Origin: an uncultured Gammaproteobacteria bacterium
Lineage (GTDB): Bacteria; Pseudomonadota; Gammaproteobacteria; Pseudomonadales; Pseudohongiellaceae
DNA: 64,000 bases
Assembly (NCBI GenBank): GCA_913060975.1
Contig: CAJXVC010000003.1
Location: 248,001 to 312,000 of the forward strand
Direction of reading: 5' to 3'
Shown: piece by piece, positions 46,157 through 55,443 of the stretch
Position numbering within the stretch: the first letter of the stretch is position 1
Layout: each line of letters starts with the position of its first letter
Made by a program: the position numbers and the translations under genes
Notes under the pieces: model-generated
Database searches by the model: none
What the model was told of the DNA's origin: nothing
What the model saw: only the letters and a program-made list of their open reading frames with translations

Positions 46157-48010
46157 GTGAAGAAACATTTATTGATATTTGCTGGCTTATTGACCTGTTT
46201 ATGTGCGCCTGTCTTGCAGGCTCAGGAAGAAACGGTTCGTTACGAATGGGATCTGACTGACATCTACCCAACTGTTGCCGAATGGGAAGCGGCTATGGCG
46301 GATATTGCCGAGCGCATCGCTGACTTACCGCAGTTACAGGGAACCCTGGGCAACAGTGCCGACTCTTTGCTGGCTGCGCTTCGCGAGATTTCCAACACCA
46401 ATAAAGAAACCGCTCGGGCGTATGTGTATACAAGTCTTGAGCGTGATGCTGATCAGCGTCAGCCCGAGACCCAAGCGCGCTTCGGTCGGGCTCGGCAATT
46501 GTTCAGCGAGTTGGGTGAAGCCACGTCGTGGATAAGTCCGGAGATACTTGAGGTAGGTGCCGATACGATCGAGCAATATCTCGCCGAGGAACCTGGTCTG
46601 GCAGATTTCGAATTCATGCTGGAAGATATTCTGCGCAATGCGCCGCACACTCTGGATCAGCAAACCGAGGCCATTCTGGCTCAGGCCAGCCTGGTGCTGT
46701 CATCGCCTGAGCAAATTTACGAAAACTATGCCAACGCCGACATTCCATGGCCGACTATCACCTTGAGCGAGGGTAATGAAGTTACGTTGAGTCAGGCAGG
46801 TTATTCGCGCTGGCGTGGTGCTCCCAATCGGGATGACCGCAAGGCGGTGTTCGACGCTTTCTGGGGTACCTGGAACCAGTTCGCCGACGGCATGGGGGCA
46901 ACTTTGGCCAGCGAAGTCCAGGCCAATGTTTTTCAGGCCCGTGTTCGCAGTCACGACGGTGTTCTGGATGCTAATTTGTTCAATGACGGTTTGCCGCCGG
47001 GTGTCTACACTCAGCTGGTAACCCAGGTGAACGAGGCATTGCCGGTCTTTCACCGTTATCTGGAATTACGTGGTCGTATGCTTGGCGTTGATGATCTGCG
47101 TTATTACGACATCTACCCGTCACTGGTCGAAGTAGATACCGGAACATTCGATCTCGAACGTTCCAAGCAGATTACGTTTGAGGCACTACAGCCCTTTGGT
47201 GAGCGCTATTTAGAGTTGTTGGATTACGGTCTGTCGCAAGAGTGGATGCATAGCCATCCGCAACCCGGCAAACGTTCTGGTGCTTACATGAATGGCTCGG
47301 TCTATGACGTACATCCCTATGTGCTGCTGAATCACAATGATGACTACGAATCACTATCCACATTTGCACATGAATGGGGGCATGCCGTGCACTCGCTTCT
47401 GGCCAATGAGAATAATCCGTTCGAGAATGCTGGCTACTCGACATTCATTGCGGAAATGGCATCCACGATTAATGAGATTCTGCTTGAGGAATACATGATT
47501 GCGAATGCGCGTACAGACGAAGAGAGATTGTTCTATCTGGGTGGCGCGCTGGAAAGTATACGTGGCACTTTCTTTCGGCAAACCATGTTTGCCGAGTTCG
47601 AACTGGAGATCCACGAGGCCGCTGAAAATGGCGAGCCCTTGACTGGGCCAAGACTCACAGAGATGTACGGCGAATTGCTCAAGCGCTACCACGGTCACGA
47701 TGAAGGCGTGCTGACCATTGATGATGAGTACACTGTCGAGTGGGCCTATATTCCGCACTTCTACTACGACTTTTATGTCTTTCAGTATGCGACATCGATT
47801 AGTGGTGCTGCCTGGTTCGCTGAACAGTTCCTGGCTGGTGATACAGATGTGCGCGATGCGTTCATACGTGTCCTGAGTGCAGGTGGTTCGGACTACCCGC
47901 ACGATATTTTGCTGAATGAAGCCGGGCTGGATATGACGCAAGCTGAAGCATTCGAACCGGTCTTGCGCCGCATGAATTCTTTGATGGACCGTATTGACGC
48001 GCTGCTATAG
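46157..48010 (+). CDS. pepF: Exported M3 family oligoendopeptidase F
   Basis: A 617-residue zinc peptidase that cleaves short peptides. GTG 46157 has AGGAG seven bases upstream. A signal peptide ends near V-L-Q-A-Q, so it acts in the periplasm, unlike the cytoplasmic PepF of Gram-positives. The zinc site F-A-H-E-W-G-H-A-V-H is in the third quarter, and the second ligand region with F-I-A-E-M-A-S-T-I-N-E follows at the usual distance. The length matches the family. It is a single-gene unit closed by a terminator. Confidence 0.93.
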   Translation: MKKHLLIFAGLLTCLCAPVLQAQEETVRYEWDLTDIYPTVAEWEAAMADIAERIADLPQLQGTLGNSADSLLAALREISNTNKETARAYVYTSLERDADQRQPETQARFGRARQLFSELGEATSWISPEILEVGADTIEQYLAEEPGLADFEFMLEDILRNAPHTLDQQTEAILAQASLVLSSPEQIYENYANADIPWPTITLSEGNEVTLSQAGYSRWRGAPNRDDRKAVFDAFWGTWNQFADGMGATLASEVQANVFQARVRSHDGVLDANLFNDGLPPGVYTQLVTQVNEALPVFHRYLELRGRMLGVDDLRYYDIYPSLVEVDTGTFDLERSKQITFEALQPFGERYLELLDYGLSQEWMHSHPQPGKRSGAYMNGSVYDVHPYVLLNHNDDYESLSTFAHEWGHAVHSLLANENNPFENAGYSTFIAEMASTINEILLEEYMIANARTDEERLFYLGGALESIRGTFFRQTMFAEFELEIHEAAENGEPLTGPRLTEMYGELLKRYHGHDEGVLTIDDEYTVEWAYIPHFYYDFYVFQYATSISGAAWFAEQFLAGDTDVRDAFIRVLSAGGSDYPHDILLNEAGLDMTQAEAFEPVLRRMNSLMDRIDALL

Positions 48011-48078
48011 TCGCAGCGCATACAGCGTCGTCTCAATCAGGCGCTCCTGACTCGCCAGCTGCAAAGCCTGATTAAAAT

Positions 48079-48111
48079 ACCAATAAGAAGACCAATAAGA
48101 AGACCAAAAAG
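48079..48111 (+). repeat. 12-bp tandem repeat after pepF
   Basis: ACCAATAAGAAG occurs twice in a row (48079-48102) and a third, partial copy follows (ACCAAAAAG). It lies between the pepF stop and the terminator and encodes nothing visible. Confidence 0.6.
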
Positions 48112-48121
48112 TAAGACAAAC

Positions 48122-48158
48122 AAAAAAGGGTTGCCTTGATATAAGGCAACCCTTTTTA
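48122..48158. terminator. Bidirectional intrinsic terminator
   Basis: AAAAAAGGGTTGCCTT pairs with AAGGCAACCCTTTTT around a five-base loop. It should end pepF transcription and that of the minus-strand esterase. Confidence 0.88.
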
Positions 48159-48183
48159 TTTGCTCATTGTTTGTAGCGATAAA

Positions 48184-49047
48184 CTATTTGCGCTTTGACA
48201 GAAGCCACTCAACTACTTGTTGAGCGAAAGTGTCAGATAATACGGGTACGTGGGCGCCGGCACTGATCGTCCACAGCTCTGCCGAACCGCCTTTATTGCA
48301 GCCCGCACGAAATACCATCGTGCCTGATTCATATCCAGGCAGGCTGGCATCCAGGTCACGCTGTTCACGACCACGACCTGCTGTGCTGCAACCGTTGTAA
48401 CTGGCCCAGCGACTTACGGTCTGTATGGCGCTAGGGTAGCGCGTGCCTTGAATATCGCCACCAGTGTAGCTAATGGTGCCATCGGCCGTGCCATGAATTT
48501 GCAGAACATGAATCGGGCTGGCAGGTGCCGGCCGCTCTTCCATGTGGCTAGCCCCGGCCAGACTGGCGATGGCTGTAAATCTGTCAGAATGTTCATAGGC
48601 CATGCGGTAGGACATAAATCCGCCATTGGAATGGCCGATCAAGTAAACGCGCTCGCTGTCGATTGCATAGTCGGCCATCAGGGCATCGATAATGCTGTTG
48701 ATATACGCCACGTCGTCGACACTGGATTCGTAGAAATTGCAGCAGGCATCGCTGGCATTCCAGAAACGGTTATTGTCACCGGCAGATTCCAACGTGCCGT
48801 CCGGGGCGACGAATATAAAACCGTAATCATCAGCAAGATCACTCACGCCCATGTAAGCATCGTTGCGCATCCCGCTAGAAGTGTAGCCGTGTAACAACAT
48901 GATTAATGGTGCAGGTGAAGCTTCATCATAATTGGCAGGAACAGTGACCGGCAGCTCGCCGCGTCCGAGATTGATGCTCTGCGCGGACAGTGTCGCACTT
49001 AATAGTGAGGTTAACAGCGCCGCTGCGAGAATTACTGCTTTGTTCAT
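48184..49047 (-). CDS. Secreted PHB-depolymerase/feruloyl-esterase-like hydrolase
   Basis: A 287-residue esterase of the LpqC/PHB-depolymerase group. ATG 49047, with AGG eight bases upstream, gives a clean signal peptide (M-N-K-A-V-I-L to S-A-Q-S); the frame is open further upstream to 49122. The nucleophile is in L-I-G-H-S-N-G-G. Other family blocks are L-L-H-G-Y-T-S-S-G, F-W-N-A-S-D-A-C-C and I-H-G-T-A-D-G-T-I, with the acid and histidine near the end (H-V-P). Substrates in this family range from poly-hydroxybutyrate to feruloyl or acetyl esters on polysaccharides, and the sequence alone does not decide. Confidence 0.9.
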   Translation of the reverse strand: MNKAVILAAALLTSLLSATLSAQSINLGRGELPVTVPANYDEASPAPLIMLLHGYTSSGMRNDAYMGVSDLADDYGFIFVAPDGTLESAGDNNRFWNASDACCNFYESSVDDVAYINSIIDALMADYAIDSERVYLIGHSNGGFMSYRMAYEHSDRFTAIASLAGASHMEERPAPASPIHVLQIHGTADGTISYTGGDIQGTRYPSAIQTVSRWASYNGCSTAGRGREQRDLDASLPGYESGTMVFRAGCNKGGSAELWTISAGAHVPVLSDTFAQQVVEWLLSKRK

Positions 49048-49118
49048 AGTGTATACCTGTTTTTGTGCGGCGCCTCGGAATGACACGCAGCGCGTTAGAT
49101 TGATTGTTAGAAAATTGT

Positions 49119-50087
49119 TCACGGCGTCAGAATGACTTTGCCGGTTGTTTTGCGACCTTCCAGAGCTTCATGGGCTTGTTGCGCCTGGGCCAGTGGGAAG
49201 AAGTGTTCCAATCGCAGTTTGATTTTACCTTCGGTAATCCACTGCAGAACTTCACCGCTGCGCCACTCCAGATCTTCGCGCGTAGCCACGTAGTCAAATA
49301 GCGTTGGTCGCGTGAGAAAGAGCGAGCCCTTGGGGCCTAAAGTAGCCGGGTTGAATTCAGTGACAGGACCGCTGGCGTTGCCATAGAGCACCATGTAGCC
49401 AAATTTCGCCAAACAGTCGATGCTCTTTTCAAATGTGGCTTTACCTACTGAATCGTAAGCCACATTGACGCCGGCGCCATCAGTAATACGATCGACTTCG
49501 CTTTGAAAGTCTTGCTCGGTATAGAGAATGACATCATCCGCTCCGGCTTGTCTGGCCAGTTCCGCTTTCTCTTCGGTTGAAACAGTACCAATCACAGTGG
49601 CGCCAAGCATTTTCACCATCTGTATCAAGATCAGGCCGACACCTCCGGCAGCGGCATGAATGAGGCAGCGATCGCCAACATTGACCGGGTAGGTAGAGCG
49701 GCATAAGTAGTGTGCAGTACAGCCTTGCAGCATTGCCGCCGCACCTTCATTGAAGGAGACGCCGTCAGGCAAATTGATCAGCATGTTTGCCGGTACTGCT
49801 GCATATTCAGCATAGGCGCCGGCAACATTGGTATAGGCGACCCGATCACCCACTTTAAACTGACTGACTCCGGCTCCTGTTTCGGCGACTGTCCCAGCGG
49901 CCTCCAATCCCAGAGTCGAAGGCAGGGGAATCTGATAAAGGCCGGAGCGTTGATAGGTATCAATGTAGTTAATGCCAGCCGCTGCCACTTTGACCAGCAC
50001 TTCACCAGCGCCAGGACTGGGCTGCTCGATGTCTTCGCAGCTCAATACTTCAGGTCCACCGTTTTCATTGACGCGTATCGCTTTCAT
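49119..50087 (-). CDS. qorA: NADPH:quinone oxidoreductase (zinc-independent MDR family)
   Basis: A 322-residue medium-chain reductase of the quinone-reductase type. ATG 50087 has AAGG ten bases upstream and starts with the usual M-K-A-I-R-V. An ATG three codons earlier is too close to that site. Motifs are G-I-N-Y-I-D-T-Y-Q-R-S-G-L-Y, A-T-V-I-G-T-V-S (nucleotide-binding strand after A-A-G-G-V-G), and L-A-K-F-G-Y-M-V-L-Y-G-N-A-S-G. The zinc ligands of alcohol dehydrogenases are absent. It reduces quinones or enones with NADPH and is cytoplasmic. It lies 71 bases upstream of the esterase on the same strand. Confidence 0.93.
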   Translation of the reverse strand: MKAIRVNENGGPEVLSCEDIEQPSPGAGEVLVKVAAAGINYIDTYQRSGLYQIPLPSTLGLEAAGTVAETGAGVSQFKVGDRVAYTNVAGAYAEYAAVPANMLINLPDGVSFNEGAAAMLQGCTAHYLCRSTYPVNVGDRCLIHAAAGGVGLILIQMVKMLGATVIGTVSTEEKAELARQAGADDVILYTEQDFQSEVDRITDGAGVNVAYDSVGKATFEKSIDCLAKFGYMVLYGNASGPVTEFNPATLGPKGSLFLTRPTLFDYVATREDLEWRSGEVLQWITEGKIKLRLEHFFPLAQAQQAHEALEGRKTTGKVILTP

Positions 50088-50252
50088 ACTGTGCATACCT
50101 TGTAAGGGTAGTGGCTTGAGCGCTAGTTATCGCAAATATTGCCGTGGCTGACAACGTGTACGGTGAGCCAATCTGATAGGTGTAACTCTGTGGCTCAGGG
50201 CTTCGTTCGTGCCAGTTAGAGTGTTGGACACTGCCAGAGGGATTGTGGTTGT

Positions 50253-50522
50253 TCAGAAACTCCCGCCACGCAACAAGACGTTGGTCCTTGAGACTTCGCG
50301 CAAGCTGTTGTTGCTGCTTCTGAGTTGTTCCGGGGTGTCGCAAACCCGGCGCACTACACGGCTGGCGGGGGTTCTGCGCTCGGAACACACAACCCATTCA
50401 GCCGGTGGTTTGTCCAGATTATAGGTTAACAGCTCTTCTTCACTCATTTGGTGAAAGCGTGGCGTGGTTGGCACGCAAGCAGATAATAGGACGGACACTG
50501 TTAGAAGTAACACTAATTTCAT
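50253..50522 (-). CDS. Small lipoprotein of unknown function
   Basis: An 89-residue protein. ATG 50522 has GAGG seven bases upstream. The frame is open to 50567, but that adds a polar leader. A short basic start and hydrophobic stretch end in the lipobox L-S-A-C, so the mature protein is a lipoprotein of about 72 residues. It has a conserved-looking S-E-E-E-L-L-T-Y-N segment, two further cysteines that may form a disulfide (W-V-V-C and R-V-C) and a basic C-terminal half. I do not recognise a family. Confidence 0.75.
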   Translation of the reverse strand: MKLVLLLTVSVLLSACVPTTPRFHQMSEEELLTYNLDKPPAEWVVCSERRTPASRVVRRVCDTPEQLRSSNNSLREVSRTNVLLRGGSF

Positions 50523-50618
50523 GGGGCATCCTCGCTTCTGGGGCAAGATTATCCTCAAGTTAATCAAGCGCCCATTCGAAAAGCCAGCGATTTTACACTG
50601 CCTAAAAGTCGGGCATAA

Positions 50619-50650
50619 AAAAACGGGGTGACTTGCGTCACCCCGTTTTC
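50619..50650. terminator. Intrinsic terminator after the large TonB receptor
   Basis: AAAACGGGGTGAC and GTCACCCCGTTTT form a perfect stem around TTGC, with A-run on one side and T-run on the other. It lies just after the stop of the minus-strand TonB receptor. Confidence 0.9.
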
Positions 50651-50684
50651 GGTTTCTTGCGACCTGTTAAGGCAGGAGTTGAGC

Positions 50685-53303
50685 TTAGAACTCGGCAGTC
50701 AGACGGCCGAAATAGTAAGCACCTTGCCAGTCAACTGCAGTACCTGAAGAGTAGATGCGGCCACAGCAGTAATCACTGATGGAGTCGACGTTGGGGTATT
50801 CATCAAAGATGTTACGACCGCCGACGGAGATGCGGAACATTTCGTTGATCTGGTACTGAGCTTCCAGATCGGTGAACAGAATGTCATCGAAAGTCTGGAA
50901 ACGCAGCGGATTACCACCTGAGTTGGCATTGGTCGCCTCACCGTACCAGCTCATACGACCAACCAGAGTCAGATCACCGATACCGTGACGGGCTGTGAAT
51001 ACGCCGCGGAAATTCGGATCGAAGTTCTCGAAATCGAATTGCTCTTCGGCGTTGAGTACCGCACTCGGATCAGTAGCGAATTCTTCCTTGTTGTAGTTCA
51101 AAGAAGCTGTGAACGTTGTCGTACCAGCATCACCCCAATCAACCGGCAATGTGGCAACAACGTCTACACCGCTGGTCTCAGTATCGAAAGCGTTGGTGAA
51201 GTAGAACACACCACCGATTGACTCGGCACCGGCAACACCAGCTGCAGCCAGAGCTAAATAGTTAGTGTAGGCATCGCCCGAGGTTGGATCGGTTGACACG
51301 TCACGAGTCGACACAGCACGGGTGCGATCTTCGATATCGATACGGTACATATCCACCGTCAGATCCAGCTCACCCAATGTTGCGGTGAAGCCCAATGTGT
51401 AGTTAGTAGACAGTTCAGGTTTCAGAGCAGTGGCACCCAGTGCCTGGGCCACAGGACCGCCAGCAGGGAACAGGCCAGTGGCTACCGGGAAACCATCAGG
51501 CAGACGCGTGGAGACGTTAATTGTGCCTTGCTGACCCGGGGTCGGTGCTCTGAAACCGGTACCGAAGGAGGCGCGAATACCGAATGTGTCAGTCACATCC
51601 AGCTTACCAGCCAACTTACCGACGATCTCGGAATCAAAGTCATCGTAGTCTTCGTAACGGATGGCGCCTTGCAGGAACAGGTTGTCAGTCACGTCAGCAC
51701 TGGCATCAGCATACAGTGCGAATGAACTGCGCTCGTACAGCTCGGAGAACTGTGGCGAGTATCCAGGAAAACCATTGGAACCAACGCCGACAACCTGAAA
51801 CACGGGGTCACTGGAGTCGGAACAGTCAAGTGTTGAGCCATTGGCAATCGCTGTGGCGCCAGCAGTAGTAGGAGCGCCGGCATCGGTACACAAGTTCCAG
51901 GGATCGGGAGTCGCATAGGGGCCGTCGATATAGGAGGCAGTTTCACCTTCAACGACTTCATAGGACTCGTCCATGTAACTGGCACCAAAGGCGAATAACA
52001 CCGGGCTGGCCAGGCTCGTGTCAACTTCATAAGTGAAGTCAGCCTGAAACTGGGTTTCCGTGTTGATCAGGTCACCAGGGTGGAACGAAGTCGGGCTGTC
52101 CGGACCCATGGATGGGTTCACGGTGTTTTTTAGCTCGTATTTAATTTCGTTCTTACCGGTACGGCCGCTGAAATCATATGACAGGCCGTTCTCCAGCAAG
52201 CCGCGCATGCCGCCAGCCAGTGAGAAGTCATAAATCTCACCAAAGAAGCGAGGCGTAAAGCCGCCCGGGAATTTTTCCAGTGGCCAGTACAGAGAGCCGT
52301 CAGGCTCGCGCAGATATTCGATCGTGCCGTTTTCCGGGTAACGATAGAAGAAGCCGCCGTCTGTGCTGCTCTCGGAATAGCTACCGAAGGCATACGCTTC
52401 TGTGTCAGCGTCGAGATCATAGCCAGAGTTGAAGAACACACGACCGGCTTCCTGATTTGGCGCACCCCATGGGTTAACCACGTCACCAGGCCCGATGTTG
52501 GCCGCAGGTACGCCAGCCTGGAAAGCAGGGTCTTCGGTGTATTGTGTGTATGAAGCTGTTGGGTCGTAACCTGGCAGAGAGGGGTCAACACAGAACCAGG
52601 ATTCACAGTACTGCTCGGCGCGTGTTGTGGCGTCCATCTCTTCAAGCTGACCTGATAAACTAAAGAAGCCGCTGTCGCCCAGTGCGAAGCCGATGTTGCC
52701 TGACACAGTCATCGCTGCGCCGTCGCCTTCAGCGTATTCACCGCCATCAATGCTGATGCTGCCGCCTGAAGTATTCTCTTTCAGAATAAAATTGATAACA
52801 CCTGCAATGGCGTCTGAACCGTATTGTGCCGCGGCGCCATCACGCAGAACTTCGACGTTCTGCAGGGCTGCGGCAGGGATTGTGGCAACGTCTGGGCCCT
52901 GTGTGCCAGAACCACCGATAGAGACCAGTGCGGCGCGGTGACGACGCTTGGAGTTGACCAGAACAAGAGTCTTGTCGGTCGGCAAGCCGCGCAGGGTAGG
53001 TGAACGGACGAAAGTGCCGCCGTCGGAAATAGGAGCCCGGTCGACATTGTATGAAGGAACCAGAGTTTGCAGAATGTTCGCAGTATCAGTGTAGGAAACT
53101 GCTTCAATCGCTGAAGCGTCAAACACATCAACTGGCACCGGTGAATCGGACACCGTGCGAGGGCGACCGCGCGCACCAGTAATAATAATTTCTTCCAGCG
53201 AAGAAGCAGCGGGATCATCCTGTGCCAACGCAGTGCCTGAGAAGCTACCTGCCGCAATGACGGCTGCCGTTATCAGGCTTGTGGGTTTTTTACGGAACTT
53301 CAT
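50685..53303 (-). CDS. Large TonB-dependent outer-membrane receptor
   Basis: An 872-residue receptor. ATG 53303 has AGGAG seven bases upstream. A signal peptide ends at G-T-A-L-A-Q-D. The TonB box region (L-E-E-I-I-I-T-G-A-R-G-R) is followed by the plug (V-P-V-D-V-F, L-R-G-L-P-T-D, V-L-R-D-G-A-A-A-Q-Y-G-S-D-A-I-A-G-V-I-N) and a large barrel ending in phenylalanine. Loops are rich in Asp, Pro and Gly. The closest type I recognise is the broad group of environmental receptors for peptides, amino-acid-like or carbohydrate ligands. It is divergent from the amino-acid dehydrogenase operon, which makes a peptide or amino-acid-derived ligand plausible but unproven. Confidence 0.92.
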   Translation of the reverse strand: MKFRKKPTSLITAAVIAAGSFSGTALAQDDPAASSLEEIIITGARGRPRTVSDSPVPVDVFDASAIEAVSYTDTANILQTLVPSYNVDRAPISDGGTFVRSPTLRGLPTDKTLVLVNSKRRHRAALVSIGGSGTQGPDVATIPAAALQNVEVLRDGAAAQYGSDAIAGVINFILKENTSGGSISIDGGEYAEGDGAAMTVSGNIGFALGDSGFFSLSGQLEEMDATTRAEQYCESWFCVDPSLPGYDPTASYTQYTEDPAFQAGVPAANIGPGDVVNPWGAPNQEAGRVFFNSGYDLDADTEAYAFGSYSESSTDGGFFYRYPENGTIEYLREPDGSLYWPLEKFPGGFTPRFFGEIYDFSLAGGMRGLLENGLSYDFSGRTGKNEIKYELKNTVNPSMGPDSPTSFHPGDLINTETQFQADFTYEVDTSLASPVLFAFGASYMDESYEVVEGETASYIDGPYATPDPWNLCTDAGAPTTAGATAIANGSTLDCSDSSDPVFQVVGVGSNGFPGYSPQFSELYERSSFALYADASADVTDNLFLQGAIRYEDYDDFDSEIVGKLAGKLDVTDTFGIRASFGTGFRAPTPGQQGTINVSTRLPDGFPVATGLFPAGGPVAQALGATALKPELSTNYTLGFTATLGELDLTVDMYRIDIEDRTRAVSTRDVSTDPTSGDAYTNYLALAAAGVAGAESIGGVFYFTNAFDTETSGVDVVATLPVDWGDAGTTTFTASLNYNKEEFATDPSAVLNAEEQFDFENFDPNFRGVFTARHGIGDLTLVGRMSWYGEATNANSGGNPLRFQTFDDILFTDLEAQYQINEMFRISVGGRNIFDEYPNVDSISDYCCGRIYSSGTAVDWQGAYYFGRLTAEF

Positions 53304-53810
53304 AAATTGACTCCTGTGGGTGAAGTTTTTCGTGTCAGAACCGTGGGTGCAATTGCCGTGCCATCAGGTACAAGTGTAAGAATAGGCCGGAAATACTGGG
53401 ACTCGGGGCAACTACGTATTACACTCAGAACCGAACGCGTGCTCTATTTCGGAGATTTTTTCGCACCACGCTGAATCTTGCGCACCGGCAAATTGCATTT
53501 TTAAATGCCTGCAAGTAAAAAAGCGTCAAAATGCAGCAGTGGCTTTGCTGGCGGCTGGGGTTATCCAATGCGGATGTCCCGCGAAATGGGCACAACATTG
53601 AATTTCAAACGCCCCCTTTTGGGCGACATTGGCAGGGCTTGCACCAACATGGGCAATAGATTTGCACTCAGAGCCAGCGTCCAGCGACTCTGGGTGCTGA
53701 ATTTGTCGTTCTGTAACGAAGTGTTATAGATGGCATAAGTCCTGCTTGATAAACTGGCCCAGGTTCCATTTGGGTGCGAACAATTTTCTCGCTGAGCAGG
53801 TATCGAGCAA
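53304..53810. promoter_or_regulatory. Divergent regulatory region of receptor and amino-acid dehydrogenase operon
   Basis: 507 bases with no credible gene. A small frame at 53505-53729 has no RBS or family features. The plus-strand half holds a candidate sigma-54 promoter, listed separately. Otherwise I saw only a GC stem (CGCCC...GGGCG at about 53610-53625) that may be coincidental. Confidence 0.45.
53731..53745 (+). promoter_or_regulatory. Candidate sigma-54 promoter of the amino-acid dehydrogenase operon
   Basis: TGGCATAAGTCCTGC matches the -24/-12 consensus TGGCAC-N5-TTGC with two mismatches and exact spacing, about 66 bases before the start codon at 53811. A sigma-54 promoter would fit nitrogen-responsive control. 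It was read by eye and needs a genome-wide motif comparison. Confidence 0.4.
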
Positions 53811-55409
53811 ATGAATAAACGAGTGACACGACGCGAACTTCTGACATTACTGGCAGCAACCGGTACCAGTGCGACTGTGCTAAACGCCAGTGCAGCGCTG
53901 GGTATGATTCCAGATACGCGCCTTAATTTACCCGAGATTCCCCGGGCAGATCCCGCTAACAGACCTAGTGTGGTAATTCTTGGTGCTGGTATTTCCGGGC
54001 TTACCGCTGCCTATGAACTGGACAAAGCCGGTTATGATTGCGTAGTGCTGGAAGCCAATTCCCGTGCTGGTGGTCGTTGTTACACTGTACGCTCCGGCGA
54101 CGTGATTGATGAAGTGGGTAACCCGCAAGTCTGCGAGTTCGATGACGAACCTCATATGTATTTCAATGCCGGCCCCGCGCGCATTCCCAGCTCACACCGC
54201 AACCTGATGCATTACTGCAAGGAATTGGGTGTCGAGCTTGAGATATTCATTAACGAAAACAAAGAGACTTATTTTCAGGATGACGCCATGTTTGGCGGCA
54301 AACCTGTGAAGAACAATATCCTGACTACCAATGCGCGTGGCTTTATGGCCGAGATCATGGCCAAAAGTTTTACCACTGCCGAATTGGACGAGTCATTTAG
54401 CGAATACGAAGCCGAGGCATTGATGAGCGCGGTGCGGTCGTTCGGTGATCTTAATGACGATGACCTTTATACCGGTAGTTTTCGTGCCGGTTACAAAGCC
54501 GGCGGTTTTATCGATCACGGCGTACAGAAAGAAGTGGTCGCCTTCAAAGAGTTGTTAAAGACGCGTTTTCTGAACATGGCATTGAGCCAGAACGAAGGCG
54601 AAACTGGTCCGGTGTTGTTCCAACCTGTTGGCGGCATGGACATGATCGTCAAGGGTTTTGAGCGCGCGCTACCTGACAAGATTTATTACGACATTCTGGT
54701 CACCAGCGTGCAGTTGAATGGCGATGGCGTGGATGTGCAATACGAACACAACGGCATGAAGTACGCGATCTCTGCGGACTATTGCTTTAATTGTATCCCT
54801 ACCCACTTGATGACCGGTATACCGAACAACTTCCCATCTGAATACGTGCAGGCAATGCAGTACGTCAAACGTGGTGAGGCTTACAAATCAGCGTTCCAGG
54901 CCAAGCGACGTTTTTGGGAAGACGACGACATCTACGGCGGTATCACCTGGACCAATCAGCCGATTCGCCAAATCTGGTATCCACCGCATGGTGTGCATAA
55001 AGCCAAAGGTGTCATTCTCTCTGCTTATGACTTCGGTGGCGGCATGCACTTCACGCGATTATCTCAGGAAGAACGTCTGGAAACTGCGATCAAGCAAGGA
55101 GAAAAAGTGCATCCGGATTACCGTCAGCTGACGGAGAAGGGTATTACCATCGCCTGGCATCGCATGAATCATATGTTAGGTTGTGCGGCGCGTTGGTCGA
55201 GCAGTTTTGGTGGCATGACTGAAGAAGAAGAGCGCATGTACCACACCTTGCAAGCACCGGCTGGTGGTCGTCACTATACGATTGGTGACCAGATTTCCAT
55301 GCACACTGCCTGGCAAGAGAGCGCGATTCTATCCGCATTCTGGGCCATTAATGACATGGTTGAGCGCCGTGGCGGTACGGGCAGGATGCCTGGTCAACAA
55401 GTCGTCTGA
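53811..55409 (+). CDS. Tat-exported flavin amine oxidase, L-amino-acid-oxidase-like
   Basis: A 532-residue FAD enzyme. V-T-R-R-E-L-L-T-L-L is a twin-arginine signal. The dinucleotide motif I-L-G-A-G-I-S-G-L-T-A-A-Y and E-A-N-S-R-A-G-G-R follow. F-N-A-G-P-A-R-I-P is the LAAO block in which the arginine binds the substrate carboxylate. The C-terminal FAD motif is A-I-L-S-A-F-W-A-I. Enzymes of this superfamily such as NicA2 pass electrons to a cytochrome c instead of oxygen. A diheme cytochrome c gene begins 34 bases downstream, so this is probably an L-amino-acid dehydrogenase. Its product would be a 2-imino acid. Confidence 0.88.
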   Translation: MNKRVTRRELLTLLAATGTSATVLNASAALGMIPDTRLNLPEIPRADPANRPSVVILGAGISGLTAAYELDKAGYDCVVLEANSRAGGRCYTVRSGDVIDEVGNPQVCEFDDEPHMYFNAGPARIPSSHRNLMHYCKELGVELEIFINENKETYFQDDAMFGGKPVKNNILTTNARGFMAEIMAKSFTTAELDESFSEYEAEALMSAVRSFGDLNDDDLYTGSFRAGYKAGGFIDHGVQKEVVAFKELLKTRFLNMALSQNEGETGPVLFQPVGGMDMIVKGFERALPDKIYYDILVTSVQLNGDGVDVQYEHNGMKYAISADYCFNCIPTHLMTGIPNNFPSEYVQAMQYVKRGEAYKSAFQAKRRFWEDDDIYGGITWTNQPIRQIWYPPHGVHKAKGVILSAYDFGGGMHFTRLSQEERLETAIKQGEKVHPDYRQLTEKGITIAWHRMNHMLGCAARWSSSFGGMTEEEERMYHTLQAPAGGRHYTIGDQISMHTAWQESAILSAFWAINDMVERRGGTGRMPGQQVV

Positions 55410-55443
55410 ACCGAATCAATCACCTAGTTGAGTAGAGTAGTAA

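Noticed and set aside
53505..53729. A 74-codon frame in the receptor/dehydrogenase intergenic region
   Set aside because: It has no ribosome site, odd composition and no family features.
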